Positions 12,529 to 20,645 of a DNA stretch of 22,223 nt are shown piece after piece. The stretch is from IMG/VR virus record IMGVR_UViG_3300017772_000155, positions 1 through 22,223 of that record; one strand, written 5' to 3'. The stretch comes from a virus. A model generated the notes under the pieces. It made no database searches. It was not told the DNA's origin and worked only from the letters and a program-made list of their open reading frames with translations. How positions within the stretch are numbered: the first letter of the stretch is position 1; the number at the start of each line of letters is the position of its first letter. The position numbers were made by a program, and so were the translations under genes.

Positions 12529-14616
12529 ATGCAAATAATCCAATTATATATACAGGGTACTAGAGTAGATATGTTTAAAGATGAAAGCGTATCTATAACA
12601 GACACTATAAAAAACGTTAAGGACGTAAGTAAAGTATTTACTGAATTCACAAAAACGTTTAGTTTACCTGCTAGTAAATCAAATAATAAACTGTTTAAGC
12701 ATTTTTACAACTTTGATATTACTGGAGGATTTGACGCAAGAGTTAGAGTATCTGCTGAAATAGAATTAAATCATATTCCGTTTAAAAAGGGATTCATAAA
12801 ACTAGAGGGAGTAAAACTAAAAGACAATAAAGCACATACATACAAAGTAACGTTCTTTGGTAATACAGTATCACTTAAAAACAAGTTTGGAGAAGATAAG
12901 TTACAGGATCTAACTTGGCTTAGTAATTTTAATACAGATGGTAGTGGAAACGATATAACGTTCACGCCAACTGGTATACGTCAATTTTTACATACTGGTA
13001 CTAATACTAAAACAATAGACTCCGTTACTTACTTGAATTATCTTATAGTTCCTTTGATGACGCATACGCAAAGATTGTATTTTGACTCTGGAGAAAATTT
13101 AAAAGACACAGGTAATTTACATTATAGTCAGTCAAGTGGGGGAGGTCAGCATTTACACGGAGTAAAGTGGAATCAATTAAAATATGCTTTACACGTTCCA
13201 GTAATTATAAAGGCAATACAAGAACAGTATGGTATAACATTTAGTACGGATTTTTTATCGTTAACAAACAACAGTTATAATGCTTTATACTTATGGTTGC
13301 ACAGAGCAAAGGGAGAAATAAGAAGTGCAGGACAAACCGCAGAATTTACTCACTTTATTAATGAGGGAGATTTTACAAGTGGACAAGGTACAGAATCATA
13401 TATGGCTAATGGATATCTGTTTTTTCCAAATGGTGCGTTAGATACAGAGTTATTTGTTGCGGTGTCCCCTCAAAGTGGATATACTAATGTTAGTTATAGT
13501 TATGAAATATTCTTATGGGGTACTAGTGTTTACTCTAGTGGATCTGTAACTGGATCACAAAACAATACAATTTTAAATGCGGCTACTGGTATGCCTTATA
13601 GTATACAGATAACAACAACTGGTACAATGGCTTTTAGTAATGTACAATTTAGAGCAAGAGGAGAAATTCAAGTCGACGGCATATTTCTAGATTCTTTTTA
13701 TACTGGAGCGTTTACTTTACAGGGAGTATTTTCTCATATCATTTCTCAGCAAATACCAGAAATGAAAGTTATAGATTTTGTTACCGCATTATTTAAAATG
13801 TTTAATCTTATAGCGTACGTTGACCAAGATACGGACGTAATCGTTGTTAAGACTCTAGATGATTATTATAGCGACGGAGGATCTTATGATATAAGTGAAT
13901 TTATTGACGTTAACAATAGTGAAGTAGATTCTGCTTTACCTTTTAGAGAAGTAACTTACACGTATGAGGGATTAGAAACATTCTTGTCTGCAAACCACAG
14001 TCAGTTAACTGGTAAGGAATGGGGTAAAGAATCATTTACAAACAATAGTTCAGATGTATATGCAGGGGGGATCTTTAATTATAAAATTCCATTTGAGCAT
14101 ATGAAATTTGAAAGAATATATAATCCTACAACTAATGCACCAAGTCAAATGCAATGGGGATATTGTGTTGATGATAATCAAGAATCGTATATAGGAAAAC
14201 CTATTTTGTTCTACGCACAATTAGGAGGATCTAGTCAATATTCATTTGTAAATGAAGTGGATTCAGATGGAGTACCAACAGACAGACAAAGTAATTTGTA
14301 TCATTGGCGACCTTGTAATTCAAATATGAATGTGTCGTCTAACCAACCATCGTTAAACTTTTTTCCAGAAGCAGATGAGTTTACGGCAATAACAAATCCT
14401 AATACATTGTTTGCTCAGTATCACACGACATATATAACCGACTTGTTTCAACAAAGTAGACGTATATCAAAGTTTACTGCTTATTTGCCACAAAGAATAT
14501 TATTAAACCTCAATTTAAATGATCGCCTTGTTATAAATAACCAGAGTTATAAAATAAATAGTATAACGACCAACCTGCTGACAGGCAAAAGCACATTAGA
14601 ATTATTAAACGAATAA
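12529..14616 (+). CDS. Large minor tail protein (695 aa)
   Basis: A 695-residue beta-rich protein. The N-terminal 110 residues (IQLYIQGTRVDMF; VFTEFTKTFSLPASKSNNKLFKHFYNFD; IPFKKGFIKLEGV) resemble a conserved module found at the start of Bacteroidota phage tail proteins. The central part is Ser/Thr/Gly-rich, like a surface or sugar-binding domain. The region around PEMKVIDFVTALFKMFNLIAYVDQDTDVIVVKT (about 415-447) looks like a baseplate-hub-type fold. It starts the base after the preceding stop and lies just upstream of the tape measure gene. It may form the tail tip and contact the host receptor. No lysozyme or peptidase motif is seen. Confidence 0.65.
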   Translation: MQIIQLYIQGTRVDMFKDESVSITDTIKNVKDVSKVFTEFTKTFSLPASKSNNKLFKHFYNFDITGGFDARVRVSAEIELNHIPFKKGFIKLEGVKLKDNKAHTYKVTFFGNTVSLKNKFGEDKLQDLTWLSNFNTDGSGNDITFTPTGIRQFLHTGTNTKTIDSVTYLNYLIVPLMTHTQRLYFDSGENLKDTGNLHYSQSSGGGQHLHGVKWNQLKYALHVPVIIKAIQEQYGITFSTDFLSLTNNSYNALYLWLHRAKGEIRSAGQTAEFTHFINEGDFTSGQGTESYMANGYLFFPNGALDTELFVAVSPQSGYTNVSYSYEIFLWGTSVYSSGSVTGSQNNTILNAATGMPYSIQITTTGTMAFSNVQFRARGEIQVDGIFLDSFYTGAFTLQGVFSHIISQQIPEMKVIDFVTALFKMFNLIAYVDQDTDVIVVKTLDDYYSDGGSYDISEFIDVNNSEVDSALPFREVTYTYEGLETFLSANHSQLTGKEWGKESFTNNSSDVYAGGIFNYKIPFEHMKFERIYNPTTNAPSQMQWGYCVDDNQESYIGKPILFYAQLGGSSQYSFVNEVDSDGVPTDRQSNLYHWRPCNSNMNVSSNQPSLNFFPEADEFTAITNPNTLFAQYHTTYITDLFQQSRRISKFTAYLPQRILLNLNLNDRLVINNQSYKINSITTNLLTGKSTLELLNE

Positions 14617-14618
14617 GT

Positions 14619-14774
14619 ATGTTAGAGAATATAATGCTGTTGTTAGATACAGACTTTAAACAAAGCACACCATTAGTAGATATTGCTAAAGGTAAATACA
14701 AACTACCAGAAAATGGTAAAGATCTTTTAAACGCTATTAAAATAATAAACAGAGAATGGAAAAGTTCACGCTAG
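14619..14774 (+). CDS. Small hypothetical protein before tape measure (51 aa)
   Basis: A 51-codon frame (MLENIMLLLDTDFKQSTPLV...) starting two bases after the preceding stop and overlapping the tape measure start by 19 bases. It has two predicted helices joined by a short IAKGKYKLPENGK hairpin. No domain is known. It lies where small tail-tip or chaperone-like genes are often found, but function is unknown. Confidence 0.5.
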   Translation: MLENIMLLLDTDFKQSTPLVDIAKGKYKLPENGKDLLNAIKIINREWKSSR

Positions 14775-16690
14775 AAATAGAAGCAAAGTTAGATAAAGCA
14801 ACTAAGGGTGTAGAAAATCTTACAAAGGAGATCACTACATTAAAGGAAGCACAGGCAGAACAGGTAGAGGGACTTGAAAAACAAGTAAAGGATCTTACTA
14901 AACAACAAGGTAAAGCAACAAAAGCAGTTAAGGGACTAGCCAATGGATTCAAAGGTGTAGGTCTTGCGATGAAAGCGGCAGGTATTGGAATAGTCTTAGC
15001 ATTGTTCAATAAACTGGGCGAAGCAATGATGAAAAACCAAGCAGTAGCGGACACAGTAGAAACTGTATTCACTGCTATAGGTATGGTATTCAAGGAAGTA
15101 AGTGATCGTTTGTTAACAGTATATGAATCAGTAAGTGAAGCAACAGGCGGATTTGACGCATTGAAAAAAGTATTAGGCGGAGCATTAAGTATTGCTATAA
15201 ACACTATCGTACTTAGTATACAAGGAATAGTATTAGGTGTACAAAAAGCACAGTTGGCTTGGGAGGAATCGTTTCTAGGTGGGAATGATCCAGAAAAAAT
15301 CAAAGAGTTACAGGATAGTATTGATGCTACTAGTGATAAGATAGACGCTACAACAGACAGAATAAAAACAGCAGGTAAGGATATTGCAGATAACTTTGTA
15401 GAAGCAGTAGGAGAATTTGGAACATTAGCAGAAGCGGTAGCAACAGAAACTGCAAACGCTATTGAAGATATTAATATGGATAAGATTGCTAGTGACGCTC
15501 AAGCACTAGTAGAAAGTAAAAAGAACTACGCATTACTGGAAGCACAAAGTCGTAGACTAATTGAACAATATGATCTAGAAGCAGAACAGCAAAGACAGAT
15601 ACGAGATGATGTTAGTTTAAGTGTACAGGAACGTATAGACGCTAATACAAAACTAGGCGAGATACTAAAAGAACAAAGTGAAGCAGAGAAAGATGGAATA
15701 CAGGCACGTATAGGAGCGTTAAGAACCCAGATAGCACTAGAAGGAGAAAGTCACGAATTAACTACTCAGTTATATGATCTGAATACAGAAATGTTAGCCA
15801 TTGATGCAAAGGTAGCAGGATTTAAGTCAGAGCAACTAACAAACGAAACGGCATTAAAACAAGAACTAGTAGATCTAGATAAGGCACGTTTACAAAGTGC
15901 TAGTGATCTAGCTGTAGGGGAAGCAAACTTCTTAGCAGAGTCAGAAACCAACGAACTAAGAAAAGTACAACTCAAACGTGAAGCATTTGAATTAGAAAAA
16001 GAAATAGAGTTAGAAAGACTCCAGTTCAATATTGATAACGCTAAGGAAGGTACACAAGCACGTATTGATGCAGAAGCAGAATTAGCGGCAAAGCAACAAG
16101 AATTTGGTCATCAAAAAATCGAGTTAGACAAGTTAGAAGCGGAAACCAAAAAAGCAATGGTTGCTCAATCATTAGACGCAGTAATAAATGCGGCAGGAGC
16201 AGAGTCTAAGGTAGGTAAGGCATTGTTTATTGTAAAACAGGCATTAGCACTTAAGGAATTAATTATGAACGCTAAAAACACTCTTAGTAAATCTACTATG
16301 AATGCGGCAGAATCTGGAACAGACATAGCAAAGGGTGCAGGTAAAGCGGCAAGTTCAGCACCACCGCCATTCAACTTATTACCGATAGCAATGTTTGCGG
16401 CACAAGCCGTAGGTATCATAGCTAGTATACGTCAAGCAATGCAAAAATCTAAACAGGCAGTAGCTAGTGCAGGGGGAGGAGCAGGAGGAGGTTCAACAAC
16501 AATCTCAGCACCACCAACAGCATCGTCAGCACCGCCTGCATTTAATGTTGTAGGTCAAGGTGGATCAAGTCAGTTAGCAGAAGCAATAGGCGGACAAGAA
16601 TCACAACCTGTACAAGCATACGTTGTATCAAACGATGTAACCTCAGCACAAAGTATGGAACGAAATATTATTGAAACGACTAGTTTATAA
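14756..16690 (+). CDS. Tape measure protein (644 aa)
   Basis: Residues 1-60 are a coiled coil (LEIEAKLDKATKGVENLTKE...). Hydrophobic segments follow at about 66-90 (GLAMKAAGIGIVLALFNKLG) and 140-160 (GALSIAINTIVLSIQGIVLG). A long charged helical region runs to about residue 500 (repeated AEAELAAKQQE-like heptads). Then come an Ala/Pro-rich hydrophobic stretch (PPPFNLLPIAMFAAQAVGII), a Gly-rich linker and a C-terminal AYVVSNDVTSAQSMERNI motif common in tape measures of Bacteroidota phages. The tape measure sets tail length and later crosses the host envelope. At about 0.15 nm per residue this implies a tail near 95 nm, which suggests a siphovirus. No peptidase domain is seen. Confidence 0.9.
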   Translation: MEKFTLEIEAKLDKATKGVENLTKEITTLKEAQAEQVEGLEKQVKDLTKQQGKATKAVKGLANGFKGVGLAMKAAGIGIVLALFNKLGEAMMKNQAVADTVETVFTAIGMVFKEVSDRLLTVYESVSEATGGFDALKKVLGGALSIAINTIVLSIQGIVLGVQKAQLAWEESFLGGNDPEKIKELQDSIDATSDKIDATTDRIKTAGKDIADNFVEAVGEFGTLAEAVATETANAIEDINMDKIASDAQALVESKKNYALLEAQSRRLIEQYDLEAEQQRQIRDDVSLSVQERIDANTKLGEILKEQSEAEKDGIQARIGALRTQIALEGESHELTTQLYDLNTEMLAIDAKVAGFKSEQLTNETALKQELVDLDKARLQSASDLAVGEANFLAESETNELRKVQLKREAFELEKEIELERLQFNIDNAKEGTQARIDAEAELAAKQQEFGHQKIELDKLEAETKKAMVAQSLDAVINAAGAESKVGKALFIVKQALALKELIMNAKNTLSKSTMNAAESGTDIAKGAGKAASSAPPPFNLLPIAMFAAQAVGIIASIRQAMQKSKQAVASAGGGAGGGSTTISAPPTASSAPPAFNVVGQGGSSQLAEAIGGQESQPVQAYVVSNDVTSAQSMERNIIETTSL

Positions 16691-16699
16691 AAACCAAAT

Positions 16700-16710
16700 G
16701 TTATATAAGT
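16700..16710 (+). promoter_or_regulatory. GTTATATAAGT element, copy 2
   Basis: The recurrent motif lies immediately before the protease ATG (16711), in the 20-base gap after the tape measure stop. See the copies at 9643, 17931 and 20253. Confidence 0.4.
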
Positions 16711-17754
16711 ATGGAAATAATAGAATTAATATTATCAGACGATGAATTAGCTGTAGGAGTAGAAGCCATCAGCGTAGTAGAAGAACCTGCTATAGAAGAG
16801 GACTTTGTTGCACTTAAAAGTCAAGAATATAAATTTGCAGAAGCAGATAAAGAAAAGAAGATCCTTGTTGGTCCATTGTTAATTCCAAATAAGCCGATAT
16901 TCCGCAAGGAGGGAGATAAGGAATACTATATATATTTCTCACGTAATACTGTCTTAAAAGCATCGCAAATGTTCTTAAAGGCAGGAAATCAATCTAAGTC
17001 AACACTAGAACACGAAACAGAAATAAAAGGATTGACACTTGTAGAATCTTGGATAGTAGAAGATCCAGAAATGGATAAGTCTAAGTTATACAATATGTCT
17101 TTGCCTAAAGGTACTTGGGTAGGAACAGTAAAAGTAGACAACGATGATATCTGGGACAACTACGTAAAGACTGGTAAAGTAAAAGGATTTAGTATAGAGG
17201 GATACTTTGCAGATAAGGCAGAACGACCTAAAGAACTTATTCCAGAAGAATTGTCTAAAGAACAAGAAGCAGATCTTATTGTAGATCAATTACACGAAAT
17301 GATACTTACTTTTAAAGAAACAGGTAGCGTAGAGTTAGAAAGTTATAGTGATTACCCTAGTGGAGTAAAGAACAATGCTAAACGTGCATTAGAATGGGTA
17401 GAAAAAAATGGTTGGGGATCTTGTGGAACTGGTGTTGGTAAGCAAAGAGCAAACCAATTAGCAACAGGTAAACCAATATCAGTAAGTACAATTAAACGTA
17501 TGGCGTCTTATTTAGAACGTCACGCTAAAGACTTAGAAGCAAGTAAATCATATAGTGATGGTTGCGGAAAACTTATGTATGATAGTTGGGGAGGTAAGGC
17601 AGGACTCAAATGGTCTAATGGTAAGTTGAATGAATTAGGATTATCTGCAATGGAAACTCTTAAAAAACCTTGTTGGGCAGGATACGAACAAATAGGAACA
17701 AAAACATTAAAAGGTAAGGAAGTACCTAATTGCGTACCAATAAAACGAAAGTAA
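16711..17754 (+). CDS. XkdF-type prohead serine protease with extra C-terminal domain (347 aa)
   Basis: Residues 1-170 fit the XkdF-like capsid maturation protease: SVVEEPAIEEDFVAL (21-35), ILVGPLLIPNKPIFR, YYIYFSRNTVLKASQMFLK, then STLEH101E, ESWIVEDP and VKGFS161IEGYF. H101 and S161 are the likely catalytic pair, in herpes-type prohead protease order. It would trim scaffold and capsid before DNA packaging. From about 205 a second domain follows: YPSGVKNNAKRALEWVEKNG, ISVSTIKRMASYLERH (256-271), DGCGKLMYDSWGGKAG (283-298). This add-on is known in Bacteroidota phage proteins, but its function is undefined. The gene lies upstream of the scaffold-like and capsid genes, as expected. Confidence 0.85.
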   Translation: MEIIELILSDDELAVGVEAISVVEEPAIEEDFVALKSQEYKFAEADKEKKILVGPLLIPNKPIFRKEGDKEYYIYFSRNTVLKASQMFLKAGNQSKSTLEHETEIKGLTLVESWIVEDPEMDKSKLYNMSLPKGTWVGTVKVDNDDIWDNYVKTGKVKGFSIEGYFADKAERPKELIPEELSKEQEADLIVDQLHEMILTFKETGSVELESYSDYPSGVKNNAKRALEWVEKNGWGSCGTGVGKQRANQLATGKPISVSTIKRMASYLERHAKDLEASKSYSDGCGKLMYDSWGGKAGLKWSNGKLNELGLSAMETLKKPCWAGYEQIGTKTLKGKEVPNCVPIKRK

Positions 17755-17906
17755 TGAAAGAAAAAGAATTTATTACACCTAGCAACACTAGTCCAGTAGG
17801 AGGTAGACGTGCTTGTTTATGTACAGACGAGGATACATATCGTATAGATTGCTGTGATGGAAACCTAATTAATCAAGGTATTGGTCCTATCAGTAGAAAT
17901 GGCTAA
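17754..17906 (+). CDS. Small Cys-rich phage protein (50 aa)
   Basis: A 50-codon frame overlapping the protease stop by one base (TAATG). It carries CLC at residues 21-23 and CC at 33-34, within GGRRACLCTDEDTYRIDCCD, then ends NQGIGPISRNG. A near-identical layout (RRGCxC-x-D-G...CCDGxLxxQGIG) recurs beside structural genes of Bacteroidota phages and prophages. The four Cys could bind a metal or form disulfides in the virion. Function is unknown. Confidence 0.65.
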   Translation: MKEKEFITPSNTSPVGGRRACLCTDEDTYRIDCCDGNLINQGIGPISRNG

Positions 17907-17930
17907 ACGCCCAGTTAAGAAACATTTAAA

Positions 17931-17942
17931 GTTATATATAAG
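17931..17942 (+). promoter_or_regulatory. GTTATATATAAG element, copy 3
   Basis: The motif ends directly before the ATG at 17943, in the 36-base gap after the Cys-rich small gene. Confidence 0.4.
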
Positions 17943-18605
17943 ATGAAAGCAACCAATTTATTAAAACGTTTTGAAACTTTTTTAAACAGGTATGAGTTCG
18001 CACAAATGAAACTAGATAATGGTACAGTCTTAGAAGCAGACGAGTTTGCAGTAGATAGTACAGTATTCATAGTTACTGAGGACGAAAGAGTACCGTTACC
18101 TGTTGGAGAATATACTTTGGAAGATGGTACAATGTTAGTTGTAGCAGAAGAGGGAGTAATAGGAAAAATGGGAAAAAAAGAAGAAGAACAAAAAGAAACA
18201 TCAATGGAAGACGAAATTAAAAAAGAAGAAGAGGTAGTAGAAATGAACTACGCTTCTAAACAAGAACTGGAAGAAGCAGTCGCTGAGGTCAAAGAAATGA
18301 TTGACGAAGTAAAAGCGATGATCGAACCAGAAAAAAAAGAAGAAGTTGAGGAAGTAGAAGAAGTAGAAGCATCTGAAGAATCAACAAAATCTTTAAAAAC
18401 AAGAACAGTTAAAGAAGAGTTTTCGGAAGAAGTAAATGAGGAAGAAGTAGAGTTAGCTAAAGAATTAGCAAAACCATCAGCTGAACCATTAAAACACAAT
18501 CCAGACGCTGACAAGCAAATCAATCTAAAAAAGATCGGAATGCAACGTAAAGGTACAACTCCAATGGATCGTATCCTAGCAAAAATAAGTAACATAAATA
18601 ACTAA
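17943..18605 (+). CDS. Acidic scaffold-like protein (220 aa)
   Basis: Residues 20-75 form a beta-rich module (MKLDNGTVLEADEFAVD; VPLPVGEYTLEDGTMLVVA). Residues 78-160 are very rich in Glu and Lys and should form a coiled coil (KQELEEAVAEVKEMIDEVKAM; EEVEEVEEVEA, which at DNA level is an imperfect repeat at 18340-18370). The basic C-terminal end (KKIGMQRKGTTPMDRIL) could bind the capsid protein. Between the protease and the major capsid gene, an acidic helical protein with a basic tail is typical of a scaffold that the protease then destroys. The call rests on composition and position, not on a family motif. Confidence 0.65.
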   Translation: MKATNLLKRFETFLNRYEFAQMKLDNGTVLEADEFAVDSTVFIVTEDERVPLPVGEYTLEDGTMLVVAEEGVIGKMGKKEEEQKETSMEDEIKKEEEVVEMNYASKQELEEAVAEVKEMIDEVKAMIEPEKKEEVEEVEEVEASEESTKSLKTRTVKEEFSEEVNEEEVELAKELAKPSAEPLKHNPDADKQINLKKIGMQRKGTTPMDRILAKISNINN

Positions 18606-18625
18606 GAAAATAAAATTTAAAAAAG

Positions 18626-19558
18626 ATGGCACAACCACAACCAACATTAACAACTAGTTACGCAGGAGAATTTGCAGGAGAGTATATTTCTGCGGCACTT
18701 TTGTCTGGTAACACTTTGGCAAATGGTCTTATTACTATTAAGCCAAACGTAAAATACAAATCAGTATTAAAAACATTCGCAACGGATACGTCTAGTATTG
18801 CTGATGCGTCTTGTGCGTTTACAGATACTGCTGATATTTCATTGGCAGAAAAAATTCTTGAACCAAAAGAATTCCAACAAAACTTAATCTTATGTAAGGA
18901 TCAGTTTTTAACTGACTGGGAAGCAGTACAAATGGGTTACTCTGCATTTGATAACTTACCTCCAAAGTTTAGCGACTTTTTAATTGCACACGCATCTGAG
19001 CAAGTTTCTCAATTCGTAGAGCAAAAAATCTGGAGTGGAGCAAATAATAATGCAGGATCGTTCAAAGGATTTACTCAAAACCTAAAAGATGACGGAACTG
19101 TTACCGACGTAGCAAAAGCAACAGTAACAGCGGCAAACGTAATTGCAGAAATGGGTAAGATTGTAGACGCTATTCCATCTGCTGTTTATGGTAAAGAAGA
19201 TATGTTTATCTATGTATCACAAAATATGGCTCGTGCTTATGTAAGAGCATTAGGCGGATTTGGAGCGGCAGGTCTTGGTGCAAATGGTACAGACAACAAA
19301 GGTACTCAATGGTACAATGGCGGAGGTTTATCTTTCGACGGAGTAAAGATTGCAGTAGCAAATGGTCTTGCTGACAACCACGCAGTAGCGGCACAAAAAT
19401 CAAACCTTTACTTTGGTACTGGTCTTTTATCAGATCACAATCTTGTAAAAGTAATTGATATGGCTGACATTGACGGATCTCAACAAGTAAGAGTTGTTAT
19501 GAGATTTACAGCAGGTATTCAACACGGAATCGGATCAGATATCGTATTGTACTCATAG
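18626..19558 (+). CDS. Major capsid protein (310 aa)
   Basis: The protein starts AQPQPTLTTSYAGEFAGEYI and has a pattern seen in HK97-fold capsid proteins of flavobacterial phages. A FLTDWEAVQMGYSAF segment and a long spine-type helix (FSDFLIAHASEQVSQFVEQKIWSG) are followed by a region with YVSQNMARAYVRALGG, GVKIAVANGL, YFGTGLLSDHNLVKVIDM and a final strand QVRVVMRFTAGIQHGIGSDIV. It follows the protease and scaffold-like genes, has an A-rich leader and is followed by a terminator, so it may be made in large amount. It lacks a long cleaved N-terminal delta domain, in keeping with a separate scaffold. HK97 fold is inferred. Confidence 0.85.
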   Translation: MAQPQPTLTTSYAGEFAGEYISAALLSGNTLANGLITIKPNVKYKSVLKTFATDTSSIADASCAFTDTADISLAEKILEPKEFQQNLILCKDQFLTDWEAVQMGYSAFDNLPPKFSDFLIAHASEQVSQFVEQKIWSGANNNAGSFKGFTQNLKDDGTVTDVAKATVTAANVIAEMGKIVDAIPSAVYGKEDMFIYVSQNMARAYVRALGGFGAAGLGANGTDNKGTQWYNGGGLSFDGVKIAVANGLADNHAVAAQKSNLYFGTGLLSDHNLVKVIDMADIDGSQQVRVVMRFTAGIQHGIGSDIVLYS

Positions 19559-19581
19559 TAGAATAATTAAATAATCAAAAG

Positions 19582-19615
19582 GGGTAGGTTGGAATAGTCT
19601 TGCCTACCCTTTTTT
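19582..19615 (+). terminator. Rho-independent terminator after the capsid gene
   Basis: Stem GGGTAGG (19582-19588) pairs with CCTACCC (19603-19609), with a 14-base loop and a following run of T (19610-19615). The A run before the stem can pair with the T run, so it may act in both directions. Confidence 0.8.
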
Positions 19616-19629
19616 AATACAAAAAAAAT

Positions 19630-20166
19630 ATGGCGTGTTTATTAACAAAAGGAAGAACAGAACCTTGTAAGGACTCAGTAGGTGGCTTGACAGCTGTTTA
19701 CTTTGCAGACTTTGGAGATTTTAATATGGGGGATCTAACGTATGCTTCTAATAGTGGAGAAATTACCGATATAGCTAATGGAGGAACAATATACAAGTAC
19801 GAATTGAAAGGTACTAGCACATTTGAACAAACTATTACATCAAGTAGAGAAAACGGAACAACGTTTTACGATCAAGTATTAACTTTAAGTTTCAAGAAAC
19901 TAGACAAAGCAACACACGATGAAATAGCATTATTGGCAACAGCTAGACCAAAGGTATTTGTTGAAGATAACAACGGAAACGTTTTTCTAGCAGGATTGGA
20001 ATATGGAATGGACTGTAATGGTGGATCAATTGTAACAGGAGCGGCAATGGGAGATTTGTCTGGATACTCACTAACGTTACAAGGAATGGAAAAGAAACCT
20101 GCTAACTTCTACAGTCTTGCAGGTATAACGGCAGACTTCACAATCGGAGCATCAATTAATCCGTAG
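19630..20166 (+). CDS. Putative major tail tube protein (178 aa)
   Basis: A 178-residue beta-rich protein starting ACLLTKGRTEPCKDSVGGLTAVYFADFGDF. It has alternating strands (YKYELKGTSTFEQTITSS; TFYDQVLTLSFKKL), a helix KATHDEIALLAT, then KVFVEDNNGNVFLAGLEYGMDCNGG and SGYSLTLQGMEKKPA. The T-K-G-R-x-E-P-C-K-D-x-x-G-G opening and the xxxLTLxGxExxPA ending are familiar from tail tube-type proteins in Bacteroidota phages. It is placed next to the capsid gene and bounded by its own upstream and downstream terminators, as expected for an abundant structural protein. A virion decoration role is the main alternative. Confidence 0.7.
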   Translation: MACLLTKGRTEPCKDSVGGLTAVYFADFGDFNMGDLTYASNSGEITDIANGGTIYKYELKGTSTFEQTITSSRENGTTFYDQVLTLSFKKLDKATHDEIALLATARPKVFVEDNNGNVFLAGLEYGMDCNGGSIVTGAAMGDLSGYSLTLQGMEKKPANFYSLAGITADFTIGASINP

Positions 20167-20192
20167 CAATTAGTAACTGCTAACCAATTAGA

Positions 20193-20221
20193 GGGGTGTA
20201 CATTCGTATGCCCCTTTTTTT
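20193..20221 (+). terminator. Rho-independent terminator after the tail-tube-like gene
   Basis: A 9-bp stem GGGGTGTAC (20193-20201) with GTATGCCCC (20206-20214), including two G-U pairs, a 4-base loop ATTC, then seven T. Confidence 0.85.
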
Positions 20222-20252
20222 ATACACTTGCACCAGTTGTAATATTTTGGTT

Positions 20253-20263
20253 GTTATATATAT
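20253..20263 (+). promoter_or_regulatory. GTTATATATAT element, copy 4
   Basis: This copy lies directly before the ATG at 20264 and 31 bases after the terminator T run, so if this unit is transcribed independently a promoter should be here. Nearby TTG triplets (20228, 20237, 20247) have no fixed spacing to it. Confidence 0.45.
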
Positions 20264-20644
20264 ATGAATGTAATTAGTCCAACAGGCGATAGTACAATTG
20301 AAATTATACCTAGAGCAGAGTATACCTATGTATCTGTAGTATATACTAACGTTTCAACTAATTTAGATCACACTATTGCTGTTACTCCTACGTATACGGA
20401 TAATTCTGTTACGTTTACTATGACACAAGCAGTAAAAACTGCTGTTAAATTAAATAAAGGAGAGTTTATAAACATAAATGTGTATGGAACAAATAGTAAC
20501 GGACAGACTCCAAATAAATTAATGTATCGTGGCAGGTTGTTTACGACAGATCAAAGTATAAATCAAATCACTAATCAGACTTACTCAGTAAATAAGGATA
20601 CTTATACGGAAAATACGAGTGATAACGATTATATAATTATTTAA
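20264..20644 (+). CDS. Small beta-rich protein before the portal gene (126 aa)
   Basis: A 126-residue protein of alternating beta strands (STIEIIPRAEYTYVSVVYTN; HTIAVTPTYTDNSVTFTMT; KLNKGEFININVYGTNSNG), then LMYRGRLFTTDQ and an acidic C-terminus ending NDYIII. A protein with the ending xLYRGxxFxTxQ...YxVNxxxYxxExxxDNxYIII is often found just before portal genes in flavobacterial phages. The fold is probably a small beta sandwich, perhaps a decoration or head-joining protein. Function is unknown. It starts right after a GTTATATA element and ends one base before the portal ATG. Confidence 0.6.
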   Translation: MNVISPTGDSTIEIIPRAEYTYVSVVYTNVSTNLDHTIAVTPTYTDNSVTFTMTQAVKTAVKLNKGEFININVYGTNSNGQTPNKLMYRGRLFTTDQSINQITNQTYSVNKDTYTENTSDNDYIII

Positions 20645-20645
20645 A

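Noticed and set aside
14737-15303. A 188-codon reverse-strand open frame opposite the tape measure gene
   Set aside because: It lies wholly within the convincing tape measure frame, has Ser/Pro/Ala/Phe-rich composition typical of the reverse of helical coding DNA, and no reverse-strand promoter or neighbour is present.
18336-18375. Repeated GAAGTAGAAG-like units as a possible direct-repeat regulatory array
   Set aside because: They are simply Glu-Val codon repeats in the acidic stretch of the scaffold-like protein and keep the reading frame.
18248-18595. A 115-codon reverse-strand frame opposite the scaffold-like gene
   Set aside because: It is mostly Ser/Thr runs, the mirror of Glu-rich codons on the + strand, so it is a shadow frame.
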